Positions 43,752-54,000 of a stretch of 58,937 bases of DNA are shown here, piece after piece; the first letter of the stretch is position 1; every line of letters starts with the position of its first letter. Made by a program: the position numbers and the translations under genes. Below the pieces are notes generated by a model, which was given only the letters and a program-made list of their open reading frames with translations, did not search any database and had not been told where the DNA came from. The stretch is taken from contig JANYCD010000038.1 of NCBI GenBank assembly GCA_025360425.1, positions 1-58,937 of the forward strand, read 5' to 3'. Origin of the DNA: Sterolibacteriaceae bacterium (GTDB lineage: Bacteria; Pseudomonadota; Gammaproteobacteria; Burkholderiales; Rhodocyclaceae).

Positions 43752-44237
43752 TCAGTCACAAGCTTTTTTGGCCTGCTGGCATTCGCTCACCAGCTTCTTC
43801 GCCGCTGCAATTTGCTTTGGCGTCATTTTTTTGGCAACGGCATCGCGATCAGCCGCAGCAGTGGCATTTCCTGCGGCAACACTGAGGTCGAGCCACATGT
43901 AGGCGCGAACGCTGTCCTGCGGCACGCCTTGTCCGGTGTCATACATCTGGCCAAGGTTGTAGCGCGCGCTCTTGTCTCCCTGCGCGGCGGCAAGGCGGTA
44001 CCACTTCACCGCTTCTCCCAGATCCTGCGGGATGCCATAACCAGTGTCATACAAGAGGGCAAGAGTGGCTTGCGCCGTAACATTTCCCTGTTCGGCAAGT
44101 GGCCGCAATTTCTCCACCGCAGCCGTGTAATCACCTTTTTCATAGGCAAACATGGCTTCCTCATACGGCCCGGCCCACGCAGTGGTCACCATCAACATCA
44201 GGGCAGGAATTATTAGTGTAAGGAATATTCGTTTCAT
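43752..44237 (-). CDS. Secreted Sel1-repeat (TPR-like) protein
   Basis: A 161-residue protein with a cleavable signal peptide (MKRIFLTLIIPALMLMVTTAWAGP) and Sel1-type helical repeats: GDYTAAVEKLRPLAEQGNVTAQATLALLYDTGYGIPQDLGEAVKWYRLAAAQGDKSARYNLGQMYDTGQGVPQD is the core. Such repeats mediate protein contacts in the periplasm. The 209-base gap to the next gene (44238-44446) contains no recognisable element. Confidence 0.85.
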   Translation of the reverse strand: MKRIFLTLIIPALMLMVTTAWAGPYEEAMFAYEKGDYTAAVEKLRPLAEQGNVTAQATLALLYDTGYGIPQDLGEAVKWYRLAAAQGDKSARYNLGQMYDTGQGVPQDSVRAYMWLDLSVAAGNATAAADRDAVAKKMTPKQIAAAKKLVSECQQAKKACD

Positions 44238-44446
44238 CGTCTTGTCCTCGCGAAACTTGAAGTTCCCGCTACCGTGGTAACAGCGGGGCTATGAACATGT
44301 TGATAATAAACCAACAGAAAAACGCTCGCTACAGAATGTGCCTTTTTCCACCGCAGGTCAACATTAAATGATCCAGGCGCGCTTCGCGTTCAAAGTCTGT
44401 ACCGTGTATGGCAAGATAGCCTTTTAGACACTATAGGCAAGTCCAC

Positions 44447-44815
44447 ATGAGCAACGAATTCAAACGTACGGGATTGTTGGCGTCCCTCTGCCTGACGCTG
44501 CTGTTGTCCGGTTGCGGAAATCTCAAGTTCTGGCCATTCGGTGGCAGTAGTGGGACGGAGCGTTCCGGCAGGCCGGCGAATGCGACCCAATACGTATGCA
44601 AAGGCGGCAGAAATTTCTATGTGCACATGCTCGACAACGGCAATGCGGCGTGGGTTATCTATGCAGAGCGCGAGTTTCGCCTCGACAAGGTCGAATCCGG
44701 GGCTGGTATGCGCTATAGCAACGGCATCGCAGAGCTTGAGTTCAATGGCAATCAGGTTTCGCTGCATGACGGGCCGTCAATTTCCGTCACGGACTGCAAG
44801 GACTCGGGCAAGTAG
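44447..44815 (+). CDS. MliC-like lipoprotein
   Basis: A 122-residue lipoprotein. The signal LASLCLTLLLSGCGN contains a lipobox (LSGC), with Cys about residue 24. The mature domain ATQYVCKGG...FRLDKVESGAGMRYSNGIAELEFNGNQVSL...TDC has the fold pattern and two cysteines of membrane-bound lysozyme inhibitors of C-type lysozyme (MliC), where a Ser/Gly-Tyr segment (SGAGMRYSNG) plugs the lysozyme active site. A good intrinsic terminator follows at 44872. Confidence 0.75.
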   Translation: MSNEFKRTGLLASLCLTLLLSGCGNLKFWPFGGSSGTERSGRPANATQYVCKGGRNFYVHMLDNGNAAWVIYAEREFRLDKVESGAGMRYSNGIAELEFNGNQVSLHDGPSISVTDCKDSGK

Positions 44816-44871
44816 GATCAGTGCAGCAATTACCCGACGTTACAAATTTTCCACCCGCGGCAGGGGACTCC

Positions 44872-44902
44872 GAGGTTCTAATACGTCGGACCTCTTTTTT
44901 TT
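44872..44902 (+). terminator. Rho-independent terminator
   Basis: GAGGTTC (44872-44878) pairs with GGACCTC (44888-44894), with one G-U pair, around a nine-base loop and is followed by eight T. This is the clearest intrinsic terminator of the window. It ends the lipoprotein transcript 57 bases after the stop. The T-tract ends only 12 bases before the next ATG. Confidence 0.85.
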
Positions 44903-44914
44903 GAAAGGACAATC

Positions 44915-45481
44915 ATGAACTCGAAACACATTCATCCATCCCGTCTCATGACGGGCATTGTCATAGCATCAGTCATGCTGGTTGCCGGATTATCCTCGTC
45001 ATATGTTGCGGCAGAACCGCATCCGTATCACCCGCAGGAGCGGTCCATGAATTGCCAGGACTGGCTCAAGGAAAAACTGGGCCAAACTGCGGAGCGACTC
45101 GAGATCAAGGCTTCACAACAAAATGCCTGGCAGGCCTACGCGACGACTGTACAAGCACTGGGCACTGGCCCCGACAAAGAGCCTGGTGAAACTGCCGATG
45201 CCGCAACCATTGCGCGGTTTCATGCGGACAGATCCAGCGAGTTTGCCGGGAAGCTGAAGAAAATTGCCGATGCAACGGCCAAACTGCAATCAGTCCTGAC
45301 AGCCGACCAGCGCAAGACCTTCGATCAGATCGTCAGACTCGCCGGCCATCATGAAGGCAGCCACCATGAGCACGCGGAAATGATGCATGGCCCTGAAGGC
45401 ATGATGGGTCATGGCGATCACGAGCATTGCGAACATCACGACGAAAACCGCAGCGAAGCGCCGTCACCACCGGCGCCTTGA
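44915..45481 (+). CDS. Periplasmic Spy/CpxP-like LTxxQ protein with His-rich tail
   Basis: A 188-residue exported protein: signal peptide (MTGIVIASVMLVAGLSSSYVAAEP), a helical body and the LTxxQ-type motif SVLTADQRKTFDQIV (about 130). The C-terminus is rich in His and Glu/Asp (GHHEGSHHEHAEMMHG, then HGDHEHCEHHDE), which suggests metal binding. Spy and CpxP are envelope-stress chaperones; the His-rich tail points to copper, zinc or nickel response, which is inference. GAAAGGAC precedes the ATG. Confidence 0.8.
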   Translation: MNSKHIHPSRLMTGIVIASVMLVAGLSSSYVAAEPHPYHPQERSMNCQDWLKEKLGQTAERLEIKASQQNAWQAYATTVQALGTGPDKEPGETADAATIARFHADRSSEFAGKLKKIADATAKLQSVLTADQRKTFDQIVRLAGHHEGSHHEHAEMMHGPEGMMGHGDHEHCEHHDENRSEAPSPPAP

Positions 45482-45518
45482 TGCTGCAAAGCAGTCAATG
45501 GCGGTAGTCTTATTCCGG

Positions 45519-46811
45519 TTAATCGACAACTTGTTTACCTGATCCCCAAATCAGGTAAACCACTGCGCCAAACACGCTGATCGATGCGCCGAGCAGGAAT
45601 GGAGCGTCATAGCTGCCGGTCATGTCGATCATCCAGCCGGTAATGAAGACTGCGATGATGCCGGGAATGTTGGCCGCGGTGAAGACTATCCCCGTCAGCA
45701 CGTCGGCGTAGCGTGGCGCGATGTCAAGGCTATTGACGCCGTAGCCCGACCATGTGAGGCCAACAGACCCAAGCGACAGGCAGATTGCCGCCAGCGCTGT
45801 TTCGGGCGTGGTCATCTCGCGCGCGAGCAAAAGGAATACCGCCGAGAGAAGAAGTCCGCTCGCCTGCATGGTCTTGCGTACCGTGGTGATGCTGACCTTG
45901 CGCTTGATCAGCCGGTCCGCGATCCATCCTCCCACATTCACCAGGATAAACATGGTGAGCCAGGGTGCCGCCGCATAAAACCCGGAGCGCATCACGTTCA
46001 TGTTGTGAATCTTGTGAAAGTAACTGGGCAACCATCCCAGCAGGACATACAAGGTCCATGCGCTACAGAAACCGTTCACCATCAGCGCCCATACTGCCGG
46101 TTGGGATAGCAATCGTCGCCATGGCACGGCTCCGGGAATGGCATTGATGGTTTGGCCATGGCCGAGAAGATCCAGTTCGGCCTGGGTGATGCGCGGATGT
46201 TTTTGCGGGTCATTGCAGGTCCATGGAATCCATGCTGCGGCCCACACAATCCCGAGCAGGCCGAAGACGTAAAAGATCGACTGCCAGCCAAACTGTGTTG
46301 CCAGCCATCCGCTGAGGGCGAGCCCGAAAACGTTGCCCAGCGGTGCTCCGCTCATGACCAGGGTAGCGAACCGGGAGCGTTGACTCAATGGTGTCCAGCG
46401 GCTGAACAGGTTGAACACCGACGGAAATAAACCGGCTTCGCCGAGCCCCATCAGGAAGCGTGCGGCCAACAGAGCGGACATTGAAACCAGCGCGGCCAGC
46501 GGCGTCAGGAAAGTGAACGCCGACCACCAGATGACCGCAATGGCCAGCGTGATCTTGCCGCCGAATTTATTGGCCAGCACGCCGCCGGGAATCTGGCCCA
46601 GCATGTAACCGATGAAAAATGACGACAGCACCACGCCCTTGGTGGTTTCCGACCAGCCGAAATGGTCCTGCATGGCGATCACTGCCACGGAAATACTGAT
46701 GCGGTCCAGGTAGCAGATCAGGCAGGCGAAAAAACACAGCGCGAGCAGCGGGTAGCGAACCGGGAGCTCTCCCCGGTGGCGTTCCACGGTTTGGGTAGAG
46801 TTGCCTGTCAT
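45519..46811 (-). CDS. MFS transporter, anion:cation symporter (ACS) family
   Basis: A 430-residue twelve-helix transporter. The N-terminal LLALCFFACLICYLDRISISVAVIAMQDHFGW with DRxxISVA is the signature of the ACS/SLC17 group, which imports organic acids such as hexuronates, phthalate or vanillate-type aromatics. Other blocks are GYMLGQIPGGVLANKFGGK, RFLMGLGEAGLFPSVFNLFSRW and GWIADRLIKRK. It is isolated between the Spy-like gene and argJ. A role in uptake of an acid used by the nearby catabolic cluster is possible, but not shown by context. Confidence 0.86.
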   Translation of the reverse strand: MTGNSTQTVERHRGELPVRYPLLALCFFACLICYLDRISISVAVIAMQDHFGWSETTKGVVLSSFFIGYMLGQIPGGVLANKFGGKITLAIAVIWWSAFTFLTPLAALVSMSALLAARFLMGLGEAGLFPSVFNLFSRWTPLSQRSRFATLVMSGAPLGNVFGLALSGWLATQFGWQSIFYVFGLLGIVWAAAWIPWTCNDPQKHPRITQAELDLLGHGQTINAIPGAVPWRRLLSQPAVWALMVNGFCSAWTLYVLLGWLPSYFHKIHNMNVMRSGFYAAAPWLTMFILVNVGGWIADRLIKRKVSITTVRKTMQASGLLLSAVFLLLAREMTTPETALAAICLSLGSVGLTWSGYGVNSLDIAPRYADVLTGIVFTAANIPGIIAVFITGWMIDMTGSYDAPFLLGASISVFGAVVYLIWGSGKQVVD

Positions 46812-46857
46812 CGTGTCGTTTTCGCTGGGACGGTGGCAATCCCCGTTCTACCGGATG

Positions 46858-46878
46858 ACAAAGTGCTATGCACTTTGT
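46858..46878 (-). terminator. Hairpin after argJ
   Basis: ACAAAGTGC (46858-46866) and GCACTTTGT (46870-46878) form a perfect nine-base stem with a three-base loop, adjoining the argJ stop on the minus strand. No T-tract follows, so it may act as a stabilising hairpin or Rho-linked terminator. Confidence 0.5.
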
Positions 46879-48104
46879 TAGCTGCGATAGTCCGCATTGA
46901 TTTTGACGTAATCGTAGGAAAAGTCGCAGGTCCATACCGTGGCGGTGGCTAAGCCGCGACCGAGGTCAACACGCACGGTGATCTCGGATTCCTTCATGAC
47001 TCGCGAGCCGTCTTCTTCCTTGTAGCCGACCGCGCGACCGCCATGTTCGGAAACCAGCAGGTCGCCCAGCCAGATACGCGTACCGGCGACATCAAGGTCG
47101 TCAATGCCGGCGTAACCGACGGCGGCCTGGATGCGACCGAGGTTGGGATCGGAAGCAAAGAATGCGGTTTTGACCAGCGGCGAATGGCCGATGGCGTAGG
47201 CCACCTTGCGGCCTTCTTCGCGGGTCTTGCCGCCTTCGACGGCGATGGTGATGAACTTGGTCGCGCCTTCGCCGTCGCGAATGATGGCCTGCGCCAGTTC
47301 GACCGTCACTTCGATAATGGCTTGACGCACGGCAACCCACTCCGGGGTCCCCTCCGCGTTTACCTGGATTTCATTCTTGTCGGTTGCGATAAGAATGAAG
47401 GAATCGTTGGTGGATGTATCGCCATCCACCGTGATGCAGTTGAATGAGGCGTCGGCGGCCTCCTTCACCAACTTCTGCAACAGCGGAGCGCTGATTCCGG
47501 CATCGGTGGCGACGAAGCCGAGCATGGTCGCCATGTTGGGCCGGATCATGCCTGCGCCTTTTGAGATGCCGGTGATGGTGACGGTCTTGCCGGCAATGGT
47601 GACGCGGCGCGAGGCGGCCTTGGCCACCGTGTCGGTAGTCATGATGGCGTGGGCGGCGTTGTGCCAGCCATCGGCGCGCAGGTCATTGCGGCACGCGTCG
47701 AGGCCGGCGATCACGCGCTCGGTCGGCAGCAATTCGAGGATCACGCCGGTAGAGAAGGGCAATACCTGGCGCGCTTCGATACCCAGCGTTTTCGCCACCG
47801 CATCGCAGGTATTCACCGCAGCGCTGAGGCCTGGCGCACCGGTACCGGCGTTGGCGATGCCGGTATTGATGATCAATGCCCGCATGTCGTTGTGCGCCGC
47901 CAGATGTTCACGACACAGCGTCACCGGTGCGGCGCAGAAGCGATTCAGGGTGAACACGCCGGCCACGGTGGCGCCTTCGTCCAGCGCGATCAACGCTAGG
48001 TCGCGCCTGTGCTTTTTGCGGATGCCGGCTTCGGTCACACCGAGGCGGACACCGGGTACAGGATGAAGTTGATCGGGGGAGGGGGTCGAATAATTAACGG
48101 GCAT
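46878..48104 (-). CDS. argJ: Bifunctional glutamate N-acetyltransferase / amino-acid acetyltransferase
   Basis: A 408-residue ArgJ. It transfers the acetyl group from N-acetylornithine to glutamate in arginine synthesis. The self-cleavage site with the nucleophilic threonine is in [18 protein letters not shown] (about 195). The N-terminal [22 protein letters not shown] and the C-terminal [15 protein letters not shown] and [19 protein letters not shown] are family blocks. It is expected to be cleaved into alpha and beta chains. It follows glnE on the same strand, separated by a long inverted repeat. Confidence 0.95.
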   Translation of the reverse strand: MPVNYSTPSPDQLHPVPGVRLGVTEAGIRKKHRRDLALIALDEGATVAGVFTLNRFCAAPVTLCREHLAAHNDMRALIINTGIANAGTGAPGLSAAVNTCDAVAKTLGIEARQVLPFSTGVILELLPTERVIAGLDACRNDLRADGWHNAAHAIMTTDTVAKAASRRVTIAGKTVTITGISKGAGMIRPNMATMLGFVATDAGISAPLLQKLVKEAADASFNCITVDGDTSTNDSFILIATDKNEIQVNAEGTPEWVAVRQAIIEVTVELAQAIIRDGEGATKFITIAVEGGKTREEGRKVAYAIGHSPLVKTAFFASDPNLGRIQAAVGYAGIDDLDVAGTRIWLGDLLVSEHGGRAVGYKEEDGSRVMKESEITVRVDLGRGLATATVWTCDFSYDYVKINADYRS

Positions 48105-48127
48105 GATGATTAAACCAAAAAATTATT

Positions 48128-48213
48128 ACCACGAAGGGCACAAAGGGCACCAAGAACGGCAAAAACAAATCCTGATCTTTGATTCTCTTGGTGCCCTTTG
48201 TGCCCTTCGTGGT
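48128..48213. repeat. 28-base perfect inverted repeat between glnE and argJ
   Basis: The arm starting ACCACGAAGGGCACAAAGGG (48128-48155) is repeated in perfect reverse complement at 48186-48213, with 30 bases between. The arm itself contains GGGCAC twice. This ACCACGAAGG...CACAAAG motif is known to me as a frequent intergenic element in proteobacterial genomes, usually as single or paired copies. It could end the glnE transcript, because it lies four bases after that gene on the minus strand. Confidence 0.85.
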
Positions 48214-48217
48214 GAAA

Positions 48218-50929
48218 TTATGAATTCAGGTTGTGGGCGTTTCCAAACACATGTTGCCACAGCGCGCGCACGGCAGCGATTTCCGTAACGACTGTCGCCC
48301 GGTCAACGTGGCTCTTTTCGTTGTTCAGGCGCAATGCATGTTGCATGTGGCGATATTCGCGATAAATGTTGCGTACCGGTTCGGCCAGCGCGGCGGGAAT
48401 CAGACCGAGTTCGGCGGCAATGCCGAGCAGGGCGATGTTGCCGAGGTTGGCGCACAGCTCCGGGTAGTAGTGTGCATAACCGAGCACCAGATACTGAACG
48501 ATGAACTCGACGTCAATCAAGCCGCCCGGATCCTGCTTGAGGTCGAATATCTGCGCACGCGCATCGCCCTTGGTGGCGTGCGCGTCGAGCATTTTCTGGC
48601 GCATGGCCAGCACGTCCTCCCTGAGCTTGGCGAGGTCGCGTTTCTGCCGCAGCACTTCGCTTCGGATGCGTTCGAAGGCAGCCCCGACCTCCCGGTCTCC
48701 TGCGCTGTAGCGCGCCCGGCTCAAGGCCTGGTGCTCCCAAACCCAAGCCGATTCGAGCTGGTATTTGCGATAGGCTTCGACCGAACTGACCACCAACCCG
48801 CTTTCACCATTGGGCCGCAGCCGCAGGTCGGTGTCGAACAACTGCCCGGCCGCCGTGCGCGCCGAGAGCCAGGTATTGAGGCGGGTCGACAAGCGCGCAT
48901 AAATCTGCGCCGCCTCCGGCGCCGGGTCATCATAGAGGAAGACCAGGTCAAGGTCGGAGGCATAGCCCAGCTCCTTGCCGCCCAGTTTGCCGTAGCTGAT
49001 GACGGCGAAGCGCGGTGCGTCGCGGTGACGCGTCACCAGTTTGCGCCACACCAGGGTGAGCGCAATATCCACCACGCTGTCGGCCAGTGCCGAAAGTTGA
49101 TCGGAAAGTTTTTCCACCGGCAGTAGTCCCGACAAATCCTGCGACAGCAAGTGGAACACCTGCGCGTGGTGTGCCTCGCGTAACAGGTCCATCTGGCGTT
49201 CGGTATCCGGTTCCACTTCGCCCAGCGTTGCCAGTAACTGGGTGTGGAATTTCTGCCAGTCCTGGTTGGCTTGGATCAGGCGTGCGTCGAGCAATTCGTC
49301 GAGCAGAATGGGATGCTGCTTCAAGTAATCGGCGGCCCAACTCGAACTGCTGACCAGTGCGGCAACCTTCTGCAATGCCTGGGGATATTGCTGCAACAAC
49401 GCCAGATAGGCTGCGCGGCGTGAGATGGCATCAAGCAGATCGAGGATGCGTGTCAGCGTCCGGTCCGGATTTTCGGTTTTGGCCGCGGCTTCAACCACAC
49501 GCGGCATCAGCGCGTCATAGCGGGTGCGAATTTCCTCCGACATTTGCAGGTAACGCGGGGCGCTCTTCAAATCAGCCAGCCGCTGTGCGGCGCTCGCGCA
49601 TTCGTGAAAGCCAAGACCCTTCAACGTGTCAATCGACTGTTCGCCGCCATCGGCGCTTTGCCATACGCTTTGCAGCGCGTGGCCGTTGCGATTGGGGTCG
49701 GCGAACACGGCTTCGAAATGGCGCGACACGATGGCGCGGTGACTATCCAGTGCCGCCATCAGCGTTGCGAAGTCGGCAAAACCGATGGCACAGGCAATGA
49801 TCGACCGATCATTGGCATTCGCCGGCAGGTCGTGGGTCTGGGCGTCGTCGAGGTATTGCAGGCGGTGCTCAAGACGGCGCAGGAACGTGTACGCCGTCGC
49901 AAGCTCGGCCGCCGCAACGGGGGCAAGCAGCGCGCGATCGGAAAGCAGCTTGAGTACCGACAGTGTCGGTTTGATCTGCAATGTCCGGTCACGACCACCG
50001 CGGATTAGTTGGAATACTTGGGCGATGAACTCGATCTCGCGGATGCCGCCAGGGCCGAGCTTGACGTTGTCGGCCATGTCCTTGCGCGCGACTTCGCGGC
50101 GAATCTGCGCATGCAGATCGCGCATGGCGTTGATGGCGCCGAAATCCAGATAGCGGCGAAACACGAACGGCCGGCGAATTGCTTCCAGTTGCGTTTCGAC
50201 TGCGGCATCACGTTCGCCGCCGATCATGCGCGCCTTGATCCAGGCGTAGCGTTCCCATTCGCGACCCTGGGTGTAAAGATAGTTTTCCAGCATCTCGAAG
50301 CTGCACACCAGCGGGCCGGAATCGCCATTGGGTCGCAACCGCATGTCGACGCGGAATACCTGCCCGTCTTCAGTGACATCGGAGATGGCGTTGATCAATT
50401 GTCGGCCAAGACGGCCGAAAAATTCGAAGTTGGAAATCGAATGCGCGTTTCCTGTGCCGGCATCGGTTTCGCCATCTTCCGGATACACGAAAATCAGATC
50501 GATATCGGAGGAAACATTGAGCTCGCGTCCACCCAGCTTGCCCATGCCGACGATAATGAGTTGCTGGGCAATGCCATCACTGCCGCGGGGCACGCCATAG
50601 CGTGCTTCGAGTGCTGGAGCCAGCGTGACCAAAGCGCGCTGCAGCGCAAGCTCGGCGATCAGGGTCATGGTCTCGGTGACTTCGCCGAGGTCGGCCAAAC
50701 CGCAAAGATCACGCAATGCGATCCAGGCGTAAGCCCATTGCTTGAAGCGGCGCAATACCGGTTTCAGGGTCGCTTCTTCGTCTGGCTGGGCGGCAAGCCA
50801 GGCCCGTAAGGCGGTAACGTCGACCGGCGTTTGCAGGCGGGCTTCGACATCGGCGTGCAGCGCAGGCTGGGCCGAGAAAAGTTGCGTCAGATAGCGCGAA
50901 AGCGGGAGGGTTTCGCCGAAGGCGGGCAT
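48218..50929 (-). CDS. glnE: Bifunctional glutamine synthetase adenylyltransferase/deadenylase
   Basis: About 903 residues, the usual size for this regulator of glutamine synthetase. Two nucleotidyltransferase domains are visible: LGGRELNVSSDIDLIFVYPEDGE in the N-terminal half (deadenylation) and KLGGKELGYASDLDLVFLYDD in the C-terminal half (adenylylation). Each is followed by the RLRPNGDSGP / RLRPNGESGL motif. The central region contains EFIAQVFQLIRGG and a helical linker. The start at 50929 (MPAFGETLPLSRY) fits family N-termini; an ATG at 50992 is possible. It is divergent from yhdP. Confidence 0.93.
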   Translation of the reverse strand: MPAFGETLPLSRYLTQLFSAQPALHADVEARLQTPVDVTALRAWLAAQPDEEATLKPVLRRFKQWAYAWIALRDLCGLADLGEVTETMTLIAELALQRALVTLAPALEARYGVPRGSDGIAQQLIIVGMGKLGGRELNVSSDIDLIFVYPEDGETDAGTGNAHSISNFEFFGRLGRQLINAISDVTEDGQVFRVDMRLRPNGDSGPLVCSFEMLENYLYTQGREWERYAWIKARMIGGERDAAVETQLEAIRRPFVFRRYLDFGAINAMRDLHAQIRREVARKDMADNVKLGPGGIREIEFIAQVFQLIRGGRDRTLQIKPTLSVLKLLSDRALLAPVAAAELATAYTFLRRLEHRLQYLDDAQTHDLPANANDRSIIACAIGFADFATLMAALDSHRAIVSRHFEAVFADPNRNGHALQSVWQSADGGEQSIDTLKGLGFHECASAAQRLADLKSAPRYLQMSEEIRTRYDALMPRVVEAAAKTENPDRTLTRILDLLDAISRRAAYLALLQQYPQALQKVAALVSSSSWAADYLKQHPILLDELLDARLIQANQDWQKFHTQLLATLGEVEPDTERQMDLLREAHHAQVFHLLSQDLSGLLPVEKLSDQLSALADSVVDIALTLVWRKLVTRHRDAPRFAVISYGKLGGKELGYASDLDLVFLYDDPAPEAAQIYARLSTRLNTWLSARTAAGQLFDTDLRLRPNGESGLVVSSVEAYRKYQLESAWVWEHQALSRARYSAGDREVGAAFERIRSEVLRQKRDLAKLREDVLAMRQKMLDAHATKGDARAQIFDLKQDPGGLIDVEFIVQYLVLGYAHYYPELCANLGNIALLGIAAELGLIPAALAEPVRNIYREYRHMQHALRLNNEKSHVDRATVVTEIAAVRALWQHVFGNAHNLNS

Positions 50930-51030
50930 GGGGTCCGGGCCATCAGGTGGGTTAGAATTGGGCCGCGCTAAATAAGGGCCGGCGGTCCGCATTGTAGCTG
51001 CTGCCCCTTGTCATTCTAAGCGTCCAATTT

Positions 51031-54000
51031 GTGACCTCAATAAAACAGCGTTTGATCCCGCAACTGCAATTGCCTTGGCTTCGTCGTGCCTGGCGGGCAG
51101 CCCTCTGGCTGCTGGCGATTGCATATTTCGGTTTTGCGCTGCTGTTTCTGTTGCTGCGCTACGCCGTGTTGCCGCAGATCGAGAACTATCGCGCCGACGT
51201 GGAGCAATCAATGTCCGCCGCGCTGCATCAACCGGTGGCGATCACAAAAATTGGTGCCGGATGGCAGGGCCTGCGCCCCCGCCTCGATCTCTATGGCCTG
51301 CGCATTCAGGACAGCGCCGGCCGCCCCGCGCTCAGTCTCGATCATGTCGAAGCAGTAATCGGCTGGAGCTCGGTGCTGTATCTGCGACCGCGCCTGCATC
51401 GACTTGCGTTGGTAGCGCCGGATCTGGCGATACGTCGCGACGCGGCTGGCCATCTGTTTGTCGCCGGCCTCGCGGTGAATACCAACGCACAGGACAACGG
51501 CTTCGGCGACTGGCTGCTGGAACAGGACGAGATTGTAGTAACCGACGCGACCGTCACCTGGACCGACGAGTTGCGCCGGGCGCCGCCGCTGTCGATGTCG
51601 AAACTCGACCTGCTACTGGAAAACGGCTTTCGTCAGCATCGCTTCGGCGTTGCCTTTGATCCGCCCAGGGAAATGGCAAGCCGCGTCGATCTGCGCGGCG
51701 ATCTGGTCGGTGGTGATTTAAAGAACCTCAAATCGTGGCACGGAGAAATCTACAGTCAGGTCGGCTATGCCGATCTCGCGATATGGCGTAATTGGGTGGC
51801 CTATCCACTGGAACTTCCGCAGGGGCGCGGCGCGCTGCGCGTATGGTTCGATTTTGCCAACCTGCAGCCGACAGCGCTGACGGCCGACGTCGCGCTCACC
51901 GATACCCAACTGCGACTGGCGAAGGACCTGCCCCTGCTTGATCTGCATCGGATCGAGGGCCGTATCCGCGGGCAATCGCTGGGTGACGGTTTCGCGGCTT
52001 CATTGACGCAGCTTTCGCTGGCGACCAGGGAGGGGCTGCACTTGCAGCCTACCGACATGAGCTTGCGCTGGCAGGCGCACAATGGGCAGCTTGATGCCAA
52101 CAGCCTTGATCTGGCGACGTTGAATCGCCTTGCGGCCTACCTTCCATTGCCAACGCAGGTCCGCGGGCCGCTGGTGGGGTATGCGCCTGGTGGCAAGCTG
52201 CGTGATCTCAAGCTTGAATGGGGCGGACGCAACAGCCTGTTCGAGACATACCGGGTGAGCGGGCGCTTTGAAGCCTTGCGCCTAGCGGCCCAAGGCGCCG
52301 TACCTGGCTTCAGTGGCCTGTCGGGTCAAGTCGATGGAGATGAACGCGGCGGCAGAATCGAATTTTCGAGCCGTGATGCCACGCTTGATTTGCCGGCGAT
52401 ATTTCCCGAACCGCACCTGACGTTCTCTGCGCTCGACGTGAAGACCACTTGGAAACGCGCTGGTAATGCGACCGAATTGACGCTGACCCAGGCAGCTTTT
52501 CACAACCAGGATGCCACCAGCAAAGCTAGCGGAACATACACATGGCGCCCCGGCACTGCCGGCGAGATCGATCTCGATGCAAAGGTGACCCATGCCGAGG
52601 GCGGCGCGGTGTGGCGTTACATGCCTTTTGCCGTGGGCAAGGATGCCCGCGAGTGGTTGCATACGGCCATCATTGGCGGCGCATCCGAGGGCGTCACCCT
52701 CAAGCTGAAAGGCGACCTGGCCCGCTTTCCGTTTGCCGATGGTTCGGGCGTTTTCATCGTCAAGGGCGCCTTTCACGGCCCAACCCTGCGCTTCGCCACT
52801 AGTTGGCCCGAGATCACGGACATCAGCGGTGGGTTGGAATTCAACGGCGCGCGCATGATCATCACCGCCAGCAGCGGCAAAATTCTCGGCGCCACCGTCG
52901 GGCCGGTGAAGGCGGAGATTGCCGATTTAAGAATTCCTGAGGAGCTATTGACCGTCGAAGGCAAGGCAGTCGGACCAACCGCCGAGTTTCTCAAATACAT
53001 CGAGGTCAGCCCGGTGGGCGGCAGCATTGATCACTTCACCGAAGACATGAGCGCCAGCGGGACCGGCGAACTGAACCTGAAATTGTTGCTGCCGTTGCGT
53101 CAGCTGGATAAAACCCAACTGACAGGCGGCTATCGCTTCGACGGTAACCGTGTCGTTCCGCTGCCCGGCATGCCGCCGGTGGAGGATGTGCACGGCCGCA
53201 TCGAATTTACCGCCAGCGATCTTTCCGCCAAGGGTTTGCAGGGCCGAATCCTCGGTGGGCCGGTCAAGGTCGACGTCAAGACCCAGGGCGAGGGCATGGT
53301 GCTGGTGACCGCCAGCGGCGATGCCAGCGTGGCGCAACTGCGGCAGCAATATACCCAGCCGATATTCGAACATTTGTCCGGTGCCACCCACTGGAACGCG
53401 ACGATACGCGCGCAGAAAAAAACCGTCGAAGCCAAGGTGAGTTCAACCCTGCAAGGGATTGTTTCCAGCCTGCCCGAGCCTTTCAACAAGACCGCCACAG
53501 ATTCCATGCCGCTCGTGTTGGAGCGCAAGCTGCCGGACATGCGCTTGATGTTGACTGCAAAGAAAAGCAAGGATCCCGTCATCGTCAACCGCGACCAGAT
53601 CGAATTCAGCCTGGGCAAGGTGGTGCGCGCCAAGGTGATCAGGCGCTATGACGCCGGAGTTGCGACGCTGGAGCGCGGCACTATCGCCATCGGCGATGTG
53701 GCGCCGAAATGGCCGGAGCGCGGCGTGGCGCTGGCGGTGAGCCTGCCCCGTGTCGATGTGGATTTCTGGCGCAAAATCGCCGGCAATAACAACAGCAGCA
53801 ACGCCAGCCGTAGCGGCGATGGCGACGGCGGCAGTCGCGTCAAGGGGTTGACGCAGCTAGACCTGCGCGTCGCTGAAATGACCGTATTCGGCCGCACCCT
53901 GCACGACTTCCGCATCGCCGGTACGCATCAACCCACGGCCTGGAATCTGGATGTGAAAAGCCGCGAGATCATCGGCAAACTCGACTGGGCCGACGGCAGC

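Noticed and set aside
44238-44446. tRNA or small RNA gene in the gap
   Set aside because: No cloverleaf arms or terminator signals were found on either strand.
48128-48213. CRISPR-like repeat
   Set aside because: It is a single inverted pair, without regularly spaced direct repeats or cas genes; no CRISPR array was seen anywhere in the window.
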